A stretch of DNA of 15,646 nt from CAJQQY01 sp964352225 (GTDB taxonomy: Bacteria; Bacteroidota; Bacteroidia; Chitinophagales; Saprospiraceae): the NCBI GenBank assembly GCA_964352225.1, contig CAYGRM010000133.1, positions 1-15,646 on the forward strand, given 5' to 3'. The position numbers and the translations under genes are program-made. The first letter of the stretch is position 1, and the number at the start of each line of letters is the position of its first letter. The notes under the pieces are model-generated. The model was given only the letters and a program-made list of their open reading frames with translations. It was not told where the DNA came from and made no database searches. Shown in pieces: positions 1 through 7,500 of the stretch.

Positions 1-80
1 TAAAAATTTTCCACAAAGTCAGATAAGTTTTTTGGAAAAAAACAAAAAAGTAATTTTCAAATGTTAAAGTTGTGGTTTTC

Positions 81-112
81 TTTGATAAAAAAGACCGATT
101 GGTTTATTTTTG
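81..112 (+). promoter_or_regulatory. Bacteroidota-type promoter for the DinB gene
   Basis: TTTG at 81-84 (-33 element) is followed after 20 bases by TATTTTTG at 105-112, which fits the Bacteroidota -7 consensus TAnnTTTG. Transcription would begin near 118-120, about 18 bases before the ATG at 137. The TetR-type palindrome at 91-106 lies almost exactly in the spacer between the two elements, the expected place for a repressor. Upstream, 1-80 is AT-rich and shows no gene. The match is by eye; no transcription data are available. Confidence 0.55.
91..106. promoter_or_regulatory. TetR-type operator candidate, site 1
   Basis: The sequence AAGACCGATTGGTTTA has the inverted core ACC-N4-GGT. The reverse complement of site 2 (2141-2160) reads ACCGAATGGT, so the ten-base cores differ at one base only. 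The form resembles GACC-N4-GGTC palindromes bound by NemR-like TetR regulators (general family knowledge). It sits inside the promoter of the first DinB gene, so binding would block transcription. The likely binder is the TetR protein at 1524-2138; that link is inference. Confidence 0.5.
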
Positions 113-136
113 ATAAAATAATTTAAATTAATCACA

Positions 137-697
137 ATGAAACTTACGAAAACAATCCACTCCAAAAGCGAAATTATCGAATCACTACAAGCAAGTTTCG
201 ATAATATTACCGCTTGTATTCAATCCACTCCTGATGATGTTTTGTTTAAAAAAACTAATGCAAAATGGTCAATTGCTGAAAATCTAGATCATTTAATTCA
301 ATCAACAAAACCAGTAGCCTCTGTCCTGAAAAAGAATAAACTCTTTCTCCTTGGATTTGGACTTTCATTTGGGAACTCAGAAAAATTCGAAACCTTGAAG
401 TCAAATTATCATTTGAAATTAAGCCAAGGGTTAGCTCCAGCAAATGGAGGAGGCTTCGTATCCAAAAATGTTGCGTCTATTTCTAAAGCAGAATTTTTAG
501 AAAATTGGAACTTTATCGGGAGTAAATTTCCCAGCCGAATTAATCAATGGTCAGAAAGTAGTTTAGATAGATTTAAATTACCTCATCCACTTTTAGGTAA
601 GTTAACTGTTCGAGAAATGTTGTTTTTTACCATTTTTCATAATGAACATCACTTGCGAACGATGAAGCAATTGAATGAAAGCTTTCAAAGAGTATAA
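137..697 (+). CDS. DinB-family protein (DinB_2-like)
   Basis: A 186-residue cytoplasmic protein of the DinB/YfiT four-helix-bundle superfamily. The N-terminal helix carries 'KWSIAENLDHLIQ' (residues 43-55) with His52, and the C-terminal helix carries 'FHNEHHLRTMKQL' with His168 and His172. These three histidines match the metal-binding triad of the superfamily. Length is typical. The family includes stress-induced proteins and metal-dependent thiol S-transferases (bacillithiol, mycothiol), but the substrate here cannot be read from sequence. It is followed after 29 bases by a second DinB-fold gene. A promoter with a TetR-type operator lies directly upstream, so it is probably under repression by the TetR protein encoded further downstream. 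There is no signal peptide. Assignment to the superfamily is confident; the biochemical role is not known. Confidence 0.85.
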   Translation: MKLTKTIHSKSEIIESLQASFDNITACIQSTPDDVLFKKTNAKWSIAENLDHLIQSTKPVASVLKKNKLFLLGFGLSFGNSEKFETLKSNYHLKLSQGLAPANGGGFVSKNVASISKAEFLENWNFIGSKFPSRINQWSESSLDRFKLPHPLLGKLTVREMLFFTIFHNEHHLRTMKQLNESFQRV

Positions 698-713
698 CGT
701 TTTTTTAAATTTG
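683..713 (+). promoter_or_regulatory. Possible internal promoter for the DUF1572 gene
   Basis: TAAATTTG at 706-713 fits the -7 consensus TAnnTTTG, and TTTC at 683-686 is a weak -33 element 19 bases upstream. It starts inside the tail of the preceding gene. The leader would be only a few bases long before the ATG at 727. The DUF1572 gene may thus be transcribed partly on its own. The signal is short and could be chance in AT-rich DNA. Confidence 0.3.
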
Positions 714-726
714 TAAAAGTAATGTT

Positions 727-1326
727 ATGAAAGATGTTTTTATCACTTCCACTCGCAAACAATTCGAGTATTATAAAATTCTCGGGGATCGTAGTTTTGC
801 TCAATTAAATGACCAAGATTTATTTTGGCAATACAACGAGGAAAGTAATTCTATTGCGATCATTGTCAAACATATGTGGGGGAATATGTTGTCTCGGTGG
901 ACTGATTTTTTGACAAGTGATGGTGAGAAAAAGTGGCGGCAACGAGAAGCAGAATTTGTCGCTGATATAAAAGATGTAAATGAGTTGTTAGAAAAATGGG
1001 AAGCCGGTTGGGGATGTCTTTTTTCAGCCTTGGATTCTATTAATCTGGACAACTTTGATCAAAAGATTTTGATTAGAAATCAAGCTCACACGGTTGTCGA
1101 AGCAGTTAATCGACAGCTGGCACATTATGCCTATCATGTAGGCCAAATCGTCTATATTGCTAGGATGATCAAGGGGAAAGATTGGCAAAGTCTTTCCATT
1201 CCGAAAGGTAAATCCAAAGAGTTTAATGAAAAAAAATTCTCTCAGCCAACTCGGAACGACCATTTTACGACTGAGTTTTTGGATGGGAGTTTTTATGATA
1301 AAAAAGAAACTTCATCCGATGAATAA
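727..1326 (+). CDS. DUF1572 family protein (DinB-like)
   Basis: A 199-residue cytoplasmic protein resembling the DUF1572 branch of the DinB superfamily. Hallmarks are 'NSIAIIVKHMWGNMLSRW' (residues 41-58) followed by 'FLTSDGEK', and 'VNRQLAHYAYHVGQIVYIAR' (127-146), ending in 'DWQSLSIPKGKS'. His49, His133 and His137 fit the metal triad of the fold. The tail after residue 170 is charged and probably disordered. No reaction is established for this family. The gene follows another DinB-fold gene by 29 bases in the same direction, so the two are probably one transcription unit, with a possible internal promoter at 706-713. The pair may act together in thiol or stress chemistry, which is inference only. 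Confidence 0.87.
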   Translation: MKDVFITSTRKQFEYYKILGDRSFAQLNDQDLFWQYNEESNSIAIIVKHMWGNMLSRWTDFLTSDGEKKWRQREAEFVADIKDVNELLEKWEAGWGCLFSALDSINLDNFDQKILIRNQAHTVVEAVNRQLAHYAYHVGQIVYIARMIKGKDWQSLSIPKGKSKEFNEKKFSQPTRNDHFTTEFLDGSFYDKKETSSDE

Positions 1327-1358
1327 TGATTAAAATTTGGGGTATTTTTTTAAAATGA

Positions 1359-1505
1359 TAAAATATTGATTTAGTGAATTCCACCCCCCGCCCCCGCCAG
1401 CGGGGGAGAAAATTGTGCAAAATAGGAAGATACTATTTCTAAACAGCACGATGCTCTCCCCCGCTGGCGGGGGCAGGGGGTGGAATTCATGAAACCAATA
1501 TTTTA
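1359..1505. repeat. GC-rich 147-bp inverted-repeat element (MITE/REP-like)
   Basis: Arms at 1359-1409 and 1455-1505 pair without gaps over 51 bp with four mismatches, around a 45-bp centre. The outer parts are AT-rich (TAAAATATTG...CAATATTTTA). The inner 34 bp is extremely GC-rich and begins GAATTCCACCCCC. Each arm also contains the short palindrome CCCCCGCCAGCGGGGG, which can fold alone. The composition is very unlike the AT-rich surroundings, so the element probably arrived as a mobile palindromic repeat. It lies between the DUF1572 stop (1326) and the TetR start (1524). It could stop read-through and would force the TetR promoter to lie within or just after it. No ORF is present inside. 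Confidence 0.85.
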
Positions 1506-1523
1506 CAATTACACATATTTTTT

Positions 1524-2138
1524 ATGAAAAAATCAGAGAAAACCAGAAAGTTAATTATTGAAAAATCAGCTTCTCTTTTTAATCAAAAAGGATTTGCTGG
1601 AACATCTATTCAAGATATTATGGCAGCAACTGGTTTGACCAAAGGAGGGATTTATGGCAACTTTAAAAAAGAAGGTGGTGATAAAAAAGGCGTGAAGGAA
1701 GAGATTGCTTTAGCAGCTTTTCAATATGCCGTAAAAGTAGTGAATGAGGAAGTTCGAAAAAGAACATTTGTCATTGACAATTCTATCGATAAATTAAAAG
1801 CGGTCGTTTATTTTTATAAAGAACGTGTAATGAATCCACCCGTAGAAGGAGGATGCCCAATTTTAAATACGACCATTGATGCTGATGATACTAATCCAGC
1901 GTTACAAAAAAGAGTTTTGAAATCGATAGAGTATTGGCAGCAAAGAATTATTAAAACATTAGAAAAAGGCAAAAACGAGGGACAAATTAAGGGCGAGGTA
2001 AATGCTGAAGATTTTGCTACTTTATTTATTGGAACACTAGAGGGAGGAATTTTAATGTCCCGAATTTTTAAAGACAATCATCATTTTGATATTATGGCGG
2101 ATCAGTTAATTAATTTAATTGATGATTTAAAAAAATAA
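1524..2138 (+). CDS. TetR/AcrR family transcriptional repressor
   Basis: A 204-residue DNA-binding regulator. The N-terminal helix-turn-helix spans about residues 8-48, with 'GTSIQDIMAATGLTKGGIYG' covering the turn and recognition helix. The C-terminal ligand and dimer domain carries 'GCPILNTTIDADDTNPALQK', a motif typical of Bacteroidota TetR proteins related to the NemR/YxaF type. An oddity: after 'YGNFK' the protein reads 'KEGGDKKGVKEEIALAAF', about seven or eight residues longer than the usual 'NFKxKEELALAAF' junction between helices 3 and 4. Probable targets are the matching palindromes at 91-106 and 2141-2160, placing the upstream DinB genes and the downstream hydrolase under its control. 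The ligand is unknown; electrophiles or other toxic small molecules would fit the family. The start is the first ATG, 19 bases after the inverted-repeat element. No good promoter is visible outside that element. Confidence 0.9.
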   Translation: MKKSEKTRKLIIEKSASLFNQKGFAGTSIQDIMAATGLTKGGIYGNFKKEGGDKKGVKEEIALAAFQYAVKVVNEEVRKRTFVIDNSIDKLKAVVYFYKERVMNPPVEGGCPILNTTIDADDTNPALQKRVLKSIEYWQQRIIKTLEKGKNEGQIKGEVNAEDFATLFIGTLEGGILMSRIFKDNHHFDIMADQLINLIDDLKK

Positions 2139-2140
2139 CT

Positions 2141-2160
2141 TTAAGACCATTCGGTTTAAA
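2141..2160. promoter_or_regulatory. TetR-type operator candidate, site 2
   Basis: TTAAGACCATTCGGTTTAAA forms the palindrome TT-A-ACC-N4-GGT-T-AA. Its reverse-complement core ACCGAATGGT matches the site 1 core ACCGATTGGT at nine of ten bases. It starts two bases after the TetR stop and ends nine bases before the hydrolase start, the right place to govern hydrolase expression. No clear TAnnTTTG element accompanies it, so the promoter may lie within the tail of the TetR gene. Confidence 0.5.
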
Positions 2161-2169
2161 AAATAAAAT

Positions 2170-3075
2170 ATGACTACAACGATTGATGTGATTTTACCCA
2201 ATAAACCCATGCCTAAACCTCGCAAGCCAGCTCATCCTGCTTTGCCTTTGAAGATGATGCAATTGGCATTTGGGACATTGGGAAGAATTTTTCCTAGATG
2301 GTTTGCCAAAATAGCATTCCGATTTTTTGCTATGCCGCAGAATCGAGCGAAACATAGGGTCTCAGATTCCATCATTGAGCGAGCTAAAATTTCGGATATT
2401 TTGGTGGGTAAAGATATGCTCAAAACCTATGAATGGGGAGTAGGTGAAAAGACGATTTTACTTGTTCATGGATGGCAATCGAGAGGAACTGCTTTGCGAT
2501 CATTTGTTCCCAAGTTAAATGAAGCCGGTTTTCGAGTCGTTGCTTTTGATGCACCCGCACATGGAGATTCGAGTGGGAAACGAGCAGATTTGGTAGGATA
2601 TGCTGGAGCAATAAAAGCACTTTATCATAAGTATGGAAATGTCACGGGAGTGATTTGCCATTCCTTTGGCGGAGCGGCAGCTGCTTATGCGATGTATAAA
2701 TTAGATCCCACCATTGAGTTGGAAAGATTCGTTACGATTGGAACGCCTTCTGCTTTTTCGTATCCAGTTTATAATGGATTACGAACGATGAATGCGCCAC
2801 CGATGGTACGGAAATATTTTATTGAAAAAATAGAAGAGGTTGCAGGAATGGAATTAGAAAAAACTAATTTTAAGCATATCAGCCCATTTTTGAAAATAGA
2901 AAAAGCATTGATTGTTCATGACAAACAAGATGAGCAAGTTGACTTTGCAGAGGCAGAAAATACAGTTAAGCATTGGAAAAATGCAGAGCTGCAAGTGACA
3001 GATGGTTTCGGGCATTTTCATTTAATCAAGAGTCCAGAGGTGGTTGAGCGTGTGGTGGATTTTATAAAATCGTAA
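2170..3075 (+). CDS. Alpha/beta hydrolase
   Basis: A 301-residue serine hydrolase of the alpha/beta fold. The oxyanion-hole strand is 'TILLVHGW' (residues 95-102), then 'VVAFDAPAHGDSSG' (123-136). The nucleophile elbow is 'CHSFGG' with Ser165. The acid is probably Asp254 in 'VHDKQDEQV', and the base His282 in 'GFGHFHLIKSPEVV'. A proline-rich, basic N-terminal stretch of about 60 residues has a mildly hydrophobic segment but no clear signal peptide, so the protein is probably cytoplasmic or loosely membrane-associated. The substrate (ester, lactone or thioester) is not evident. The gene lies 31 bases after the TetR gene, with an operator-like palindrome in the gap, so it is probably de-repressed by the same ligand. 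A hairpin follows its stop codon. Confidence 0.92.
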   Translation: MTTTIDVILPNKPMPKPRKPAHPALPLKMMQLAFGTLGRIFPRWFAKIAFRFFAMPQNRAKHRVSDSIIERAKISDILVGKDMLKTYEWGVGEKTILLVHGWQSRGTALRSFVPKLNEAGFRVVAFDAPAHGDSSGKRADLVGYAGAIKALYHKYGNVTGVICHSFGGAAAAYAMYKLDPTIELERFVTIGTPSAFSYPVYNGLRTMNAPPMVRKYFIEKIEEVAGMELEKTNFKHISPFLKIEKALIVHDKQDEQVDFAEAENTVKHWKNAELQVTDGFGHFHLIKSPEVVERVVDFIKS

Positions 3076-3077
3076 AC

Positions 3078-3105
3078 CGATTCTCCAGAATCGATTATTT
3101 TTATT
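3078..3105 (+). terminator. Terminator after the hydrolase gene
   Basis: CGATTCT (3078-3084) pairs with AGAATCG (3087-3093) just after the stop codon and is followed by the T-rich run ATTATTTTTATT. The stem is only 7 bp (6 or fewer if a larger loop is required), so it may need help from the two hairpins that follow. Confidence 0.55.
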
Positions 3106-3106
3106 C

Positions 3107-3155
3107 CGTCATGACTCCAAAGGTCATTAGACGAGGAACGACTCGGAAAGTCGTT
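3107..3155. repeat. Two further tandem hairpins
   Basis: Hairpin A is CGTC-ATGAC (3107-3115) pairing with GTCAT-ta-GACG (3123-3133), with a two-base bulge. Hairpin B is AACGACT (3137-3143) pairing with AGTCGTT (3149-3155) and is followed by TTTA. Together with the terminator at 3078-3093 they form a row of three hairpins with different stems but similar ct-cc/cgg-aag loop surroundings. The remainder of the gap to 3370 shows no gene and no further clear structure. Confidence 0.55.
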
Positions 3156-3370
3156 TTACTTGAGATTTTCGTTTCTAATATAGTTGATCTGATTGCAATG
3201 ATGAAAAAAAACAAACTCGAAAACTGCTTGTATTGATTGGTGAGTTTTAACCGACTTTTAAAAATCAAATGGAAGTAGTTTTGTTTTGGATCTTTTGCGA
3301 TCAGATTTTTTTATTTAATTAGTCAAAGGAAGCAGTAAAATCTTTAAAGGACTAAATTGGGTTGTTACCT

Positions 3371-4114
3371 CTAATTCATCAAGAAATGGGTAAAGGTCAA
3401 GGATAACAACTTTGAATTGTAAGGTATCTCCTTATTAAATTCAGCTTGGCTATAGAGACCTGACCAAGTAAATGCTATAGTGGAATTCTTGCCGACTAAA
3501 AATCCCAAAGCAAAATATATTGATAGCGGTTGAGTTTTAAGTTCACCCGAAAAAAATTGGGAAGAGTTAATTGGGCCACTAAATATAGGATCAGAAAAAG
3601 TATGTTCTTCTCTTCCAAAATTGGTCTCCTGAGACAATGGAATTTTGATACTAAATCCAAGGTCTAAAAATGGTTTTAAATTCCATTTTTGATTATCGAT
3701 AGAGACTATTTGCCATCGGGCATAAATTGGGATTTCAAGTAATGCGTATTTTTGACTAAGCGTGTCTAATAAGGTGATTTCCTGAGTTGTAAAAAATGAA
3801 GTTGTTTCGACACTTCTTCTTGTAGCTTTGTTTTTGGCAAAGACAAGGCCTAGACTTCCAAGAATTTGCCATCGGTTGTTTATCTTATATTTTGAAGTAG
3901 CATATCCTTGAAAACTCAAGCGACCTCCTTCCTGCTTAACCTTACTTTCCCGTTCTGTGAAAATAGCGAAATTAGAATTCTTTCCTTTATTCAGGCCAAA
4001 AGAATTTACACCTAAAGCTGCTCCAATTTCCCATTTTGAATTTTCATTCTGTGCAGATATATCAAAAGAAATAAATAGAAGAAAAAGGAGCAATAAGATT
4101 GTAATATTTTTCAT
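3371..4114 (-). CDS. Outer-membrane beta-barrel-like protein
   Basis: A 247-residue exported protein. The chosen start at 4114 gives a clean signal peptide, MKNITILLLLFLLFISF..., ending around 'SAQ' (residues 20-22). The longer frame from 4147 would add eleven polar residues in front of it. The mature part alternates hydrophobic and polar residues with many aromatic strand ends, such as 'WEIGAALGVNSFGL', 'WQILGSLGLVFAKN', 'YALLEIPIYARWQI' and 'SIYFALGFLVGKNSTIAFTW'. This fits a small barrel of the PorT/OMP_b-brl type. No T9SS sorting domain is present. It is a single gene divergent from the large hydrolase gene at 4576, with no partner showing what it transports or binds. Function is unknown; the barrel call rests on pattern only. 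Confidence 0.72.
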   Translation of the reverse strand: MKNITILLLLFLLFISFDISAQNENSKWEIGAALGVNSFGLNKGKNSNFAIFTERESKVKQEGGRLSFQGYATSKYKINNRWQILGSLGLVFAKNKATRRSVETTSFFTTQEITLLDTLSQKYALLEIPIYARWQIVSIDNQKWNLKPFLDLGFSIKIPLSQETNFGREEHTFSDPIFSGPINSSQFFSGELKTQPLSIYFALGFLVGKNSTIAFTWSGLYSQAEFNKEIPYNSKLLSLTFTHFLMN

Positions 4115-4254
4115 ATGTTTTTCATTTTGATGAAATGAGGAAGTCATCTAAAAGAAGAAAACTTTTCTGAAAAGAATTGATTTTATTTTATCGACGTTGA
4201 ACGATAGATGTTTTGCGTTCTCCAAACAACTTCATTTAGATTGAACTCTAATGT

Positions 4255-4283
4255 CAAAAATATTTTAATTTTAAACATCTCAA
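4255..4283 (-). promoter_or_regulatory. Possible promoter for the barrel gene
   Basis: Read on the minus strand, TTG at 4283-4281 is followed after 18 bases by TATTTTTG at 4262-4255, matching TTG...TAnnTTTG. The leader to the start at 4114 would be about 130 bases. AT richness makes chance matches likely. Confidence 0.35.
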
Positions 4284-4334
4284 GTTAGTTAAATTAAATT
4301 AGAATGTTGAAAAGACTAAAAGAGCAAGATTTAA

Positions 4335-4380
4335 GGATGCAATAATTTTCTGAAAATACTTTGAGAAAATTATTGCATCC
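4335..4380. repeat. Perfect 17-bp-arm hairpin in the divergent intergenic region
   Basis: GGATGCAATAATTTTCT (4335-4351) is exactly repeated in inverse as AGAAAATTATTGCATCC (4364-4380) around a 12-base loop. The whole gap 4115-4575 holds no convincing gene. The hairpin is not directly downstream of any gene, so it is not an ordinary terminator. It may be a regulatory site, an RNA structure or a short palindromic repeat. Its right arm overlaps the -33 element of the candidate promoter of the large hydrolase gene. Confidence 0.8.
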
Positions 4381-4401
4381 CTCGTTATTTATTTAGATTT
4401 G
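4373..4401 (+). promoter_or_regulatory. Possible promoter for the first GH-lectin gene
   Basis: TTG at 4373-4375 is followed after 18 bases by TAGATTTG at 4394-4401, a full match to TAnnTTTG. Transcription would start near 4408, leaving an AT-rich leader of about 165 bases before the ATG at 4576. The -33 element lies within the right arm of the perfect hairpin, so a protein binding that palindrome could control it. Confidence 0.4.
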
Positions 4402-4575
4402 CAATAAGCTAATTAAAACTTTTTATTTCTCATTTCTTAAATTGGATACTCAAATTAAAAATTTCTACACAAAGGGTACTCTAAAATACTAATAATCAAT
4501 AGTTTATAAATAAATTTTTCAGCTCTATTTTTATAGATTGCGATTGCTTAATTTTTTGAAACAAAAACTTAATTA

Positions 4576-7500
4576 ATGAAACAGTTTTTCACCCTCTTCT
4601 GCCTATGCCTAACGGTAGGCCTTACAGCACAAATTAACTTTAATGCTAACACTCAAGTCACTCCTTATAGTGGATTATTTCGACCAGGAGTGAATCCTGC
4701 TTTTTATCCTAATTGGACGAGTGAACAAGTAGCTGATGTCGCTGCTGGAAATTCACTTTATGGAATTCCAGGAGTTGGAGTTAAAACGATGCGAACTTCA
4801 ATGACGGATGATTTCGTTACTCAATTTGGTTATGATTATTTGTTGCCAACTTACGATTATTATGGAGATATTGGAATGACAGATTTGACTTTAATAGTTG
4901 GATTTCCTCACTCAACTCACCAAGAACAAACGGAATATTGTCCAGGTATTCAGTCTGAAATGTTCGCAGGTTTGTACGAGCCTGTTTGGGATGGAGGTGC
5001 CAATGGTACGCCTTATAATGATGATAATTTATTTGCTGCTTATATGTATGAAGTGGTGACTCGATATACGCCTTATGTGAAATTTTGGGAAATCTGGAAC
5101 GAGCCAGGATTTGATTATACGGGGAATTGTGGGTGGCGGGAACCTGGCGATCCTGTGTGTAATTGGTGGGATCAGAATCCAAATCCTTGTGATAATAAGT
5201 TACGAGCACCCATTGAAAGATATGTTCGAACCTTGCGAATTGCTTATGAAATTATCAAAACGGTTTCGGAAGATGATTATGTTGTAGTGGCTGGAGTTGG
5301 TTTTGATAGTTTCTTAGATGCGATTTTGAGAAATACCGATAATCCAAATGGTGGAAGCGTTGCGACTTCCGAATATCCATTGGGTGGAGGTGCCTATTTT
5401 GATGTGATGGGATTTCACTCTTATCCTCACTTTGATGGATCGACAATTTACTATGATAATAATATTGGTGGATTAGCTTATGAGCGTCACTCAGATCGAG
5501 CTGCTTTTGGAATTCCATTTAAAAAACAAGCCCGTCAAAATATTTTAAATAACTATGGTTATGATGGAGCCACTTATCCAATCAAAGGATCGATCATTAC
5601 CGAAATAAATATTCCTCGAGATCCAGTTGGTGGTCAATGGATTGGATCAGAAGAGGCTCAAAAAAATTACATCATCAAAGCGGTGGTGAATGCCATGAAA
5701 AATGATGTAGCTCAAATTCATGTTTTCCGACTAGGTGAACGAGAGTATTTTGGAACTGCGAATAATGGTCAAACTGGAAATCCTGAATTTAACCTGATGG
5801 GATTATATCAACGGATGGATGATATTCAACCTTACGAACAAATTATTAATATCGAAGGAATGGCATATAAAACTGCTTCTGATTGTTTATTCGGGACTAC
5901 TTTCGATCAAGCGAAAACGGATGAAATGAATTTAACATCAGACTTGGATGGAGGAGCATTTTTAGATGCTGATGGAGATTATGTTTATGTAGTTTGGGCA
6001 AAAACGACGGTTGATTTATCTGAGTCGGCAAGTGGTACTTATTCGTTTCCAACTAGTTTTGGATTTACTGATGTTTGGAAAAAGGAATGGGATTTTTCTC
6101 AAAACTTTAATACAGGACAAATAAGTGCGAATAACATTTCATTGACTGCCACGCCTATCTTTTTGACAGAAAATGAATTTATTCCACCTGCGACAATCAC
6201 CTTAATTTGCCCAGATGATTTGACCGTTTTCGCTCCACAGGGTGATAATGGACTGATTGTAAATTATAATCAACCTGATGTTTCGACTACTTGTGGTTCA
6301 GGTTTGAATTTAAGTTTGACGGGAGGATTGGCAAGTGGAAGCATCTTTCCAATTGGTACTTCGGAGGTAGAATATGAAGCAACTGATGATTGTGGGAATG
6401 TGGTGATTTGTAGTTTTTCGGTCACGGTTCAGGCTTCTGCCGGTGGTTGTCCAGATGAAGTGGCAGGGTTTACATTTTTAGGGGAATTTGAAGGACATAA
6501 ATATTTTATTTCGAATGAAGTGGATCGACCTGCAGATGCTCAAATTACTGCGCAAACGGTTGGTGGACATTTGGCAGTAATCAATTCAGCTGAGGAAAAT
6601 GGATTCATCAAATCAAATATTTCTGATTTGGTTTACATCGGCTTAAATGATGCGACGACGGAAGGAACTTTAGAATGGGTAAATGGTGATCCATTGAATT
6701 ACACTAATTATGATCCTTGTGCATTCTGTAGCCCAAATTCTGAAGCTGATGATTATGTGGTGATGCATTCATGGAATGGCGGGTGGAGTTTTTCTAATCA
6801 ATTTAATAAACGATTGTATATCATCGAGTTTTCGTGTGACGGAGGAACAGGAACTGACTTAGCAATTAATTGTCCTGCTGATCAAACTGTAACAACTGCT
6901 GGGCCAGGTGAAACTGTAACACTTAATTGGACAGCCCCAACGACTAGCGGAAATTGTACAACTGGTTTTGTAAATCTTGAGCAAACTGCTGGGCCTACGA
7001 ATGGAAGTACCCAAGGAGCAGGAGTTTATAACATTATGTACACGGCGACTGATGGTTGTGGGAATTCAGCAAGTTGTAGTATTACGATTACAGTTGAAGA
7101 TGGCGTAACTGGGGAACCTTGCCCTGGAGAAATTGCTGGATATACTGCTTTAGGAGAATTTAATGGAAATAAATATTACCTATCTAATGATGTATCAAGA
7201 CCAGTCGATGCTCAAATTGCAGCAGAAATGGAAGGAGGATATTTAGCAGTAATTACTTCCCAAGAGGAAAATGATTTCATTCAACAAAATATTTCTGAGA
7301 TGGTCTACATCGGATTGAATGATTATGACACAGAAGGAGAATTAGTTTGGACAAATGGAGAAGCATTTACTTATAATAATATTGACCCATGTGGTTTTTG
7401 TAATGAAAATTCTGACGATCAAGATTTTGTAATCATTGCACCTTGGAATGGAACATGGAGTTTTTCTAACTTTTTTAATAATAGAAAATACGTCCTGGAA

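Noticed and set aside
3200..3240. Short frame beginning ATGATGAAAAAAAAC in the gap after the hydrolase
   Set aside because: It is only 12 codons long, with no ribosome site or conserved feature.
4115..4147. Upstream start giving a 258-residue barrel protein
   Set aside because: It adds a polar stretch before a perfect signal peptide that begins at the ATG at 4114, so the shorter form is more likely.
4304..4345. 13-residue frame (MLKRLKEQDLRMQ) running into the 17-bp hairpin, like a leader peptide before an attenuator
   Set aside because: No promoter or ribosome site is evident, the composition suggests no control codons, and the hairpin lacks a poly-T tract and is far from the next gene.
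4817..5518. Long minus-strand open frames (130 and 87 residues) inside the first GH-lectin gene
   Set aside because: They lie opposite a strongly supported coding region, have low-complexity His/Tyr/Gln/Asn-rich composition typical of antisense frames, and show no recognisable motif.
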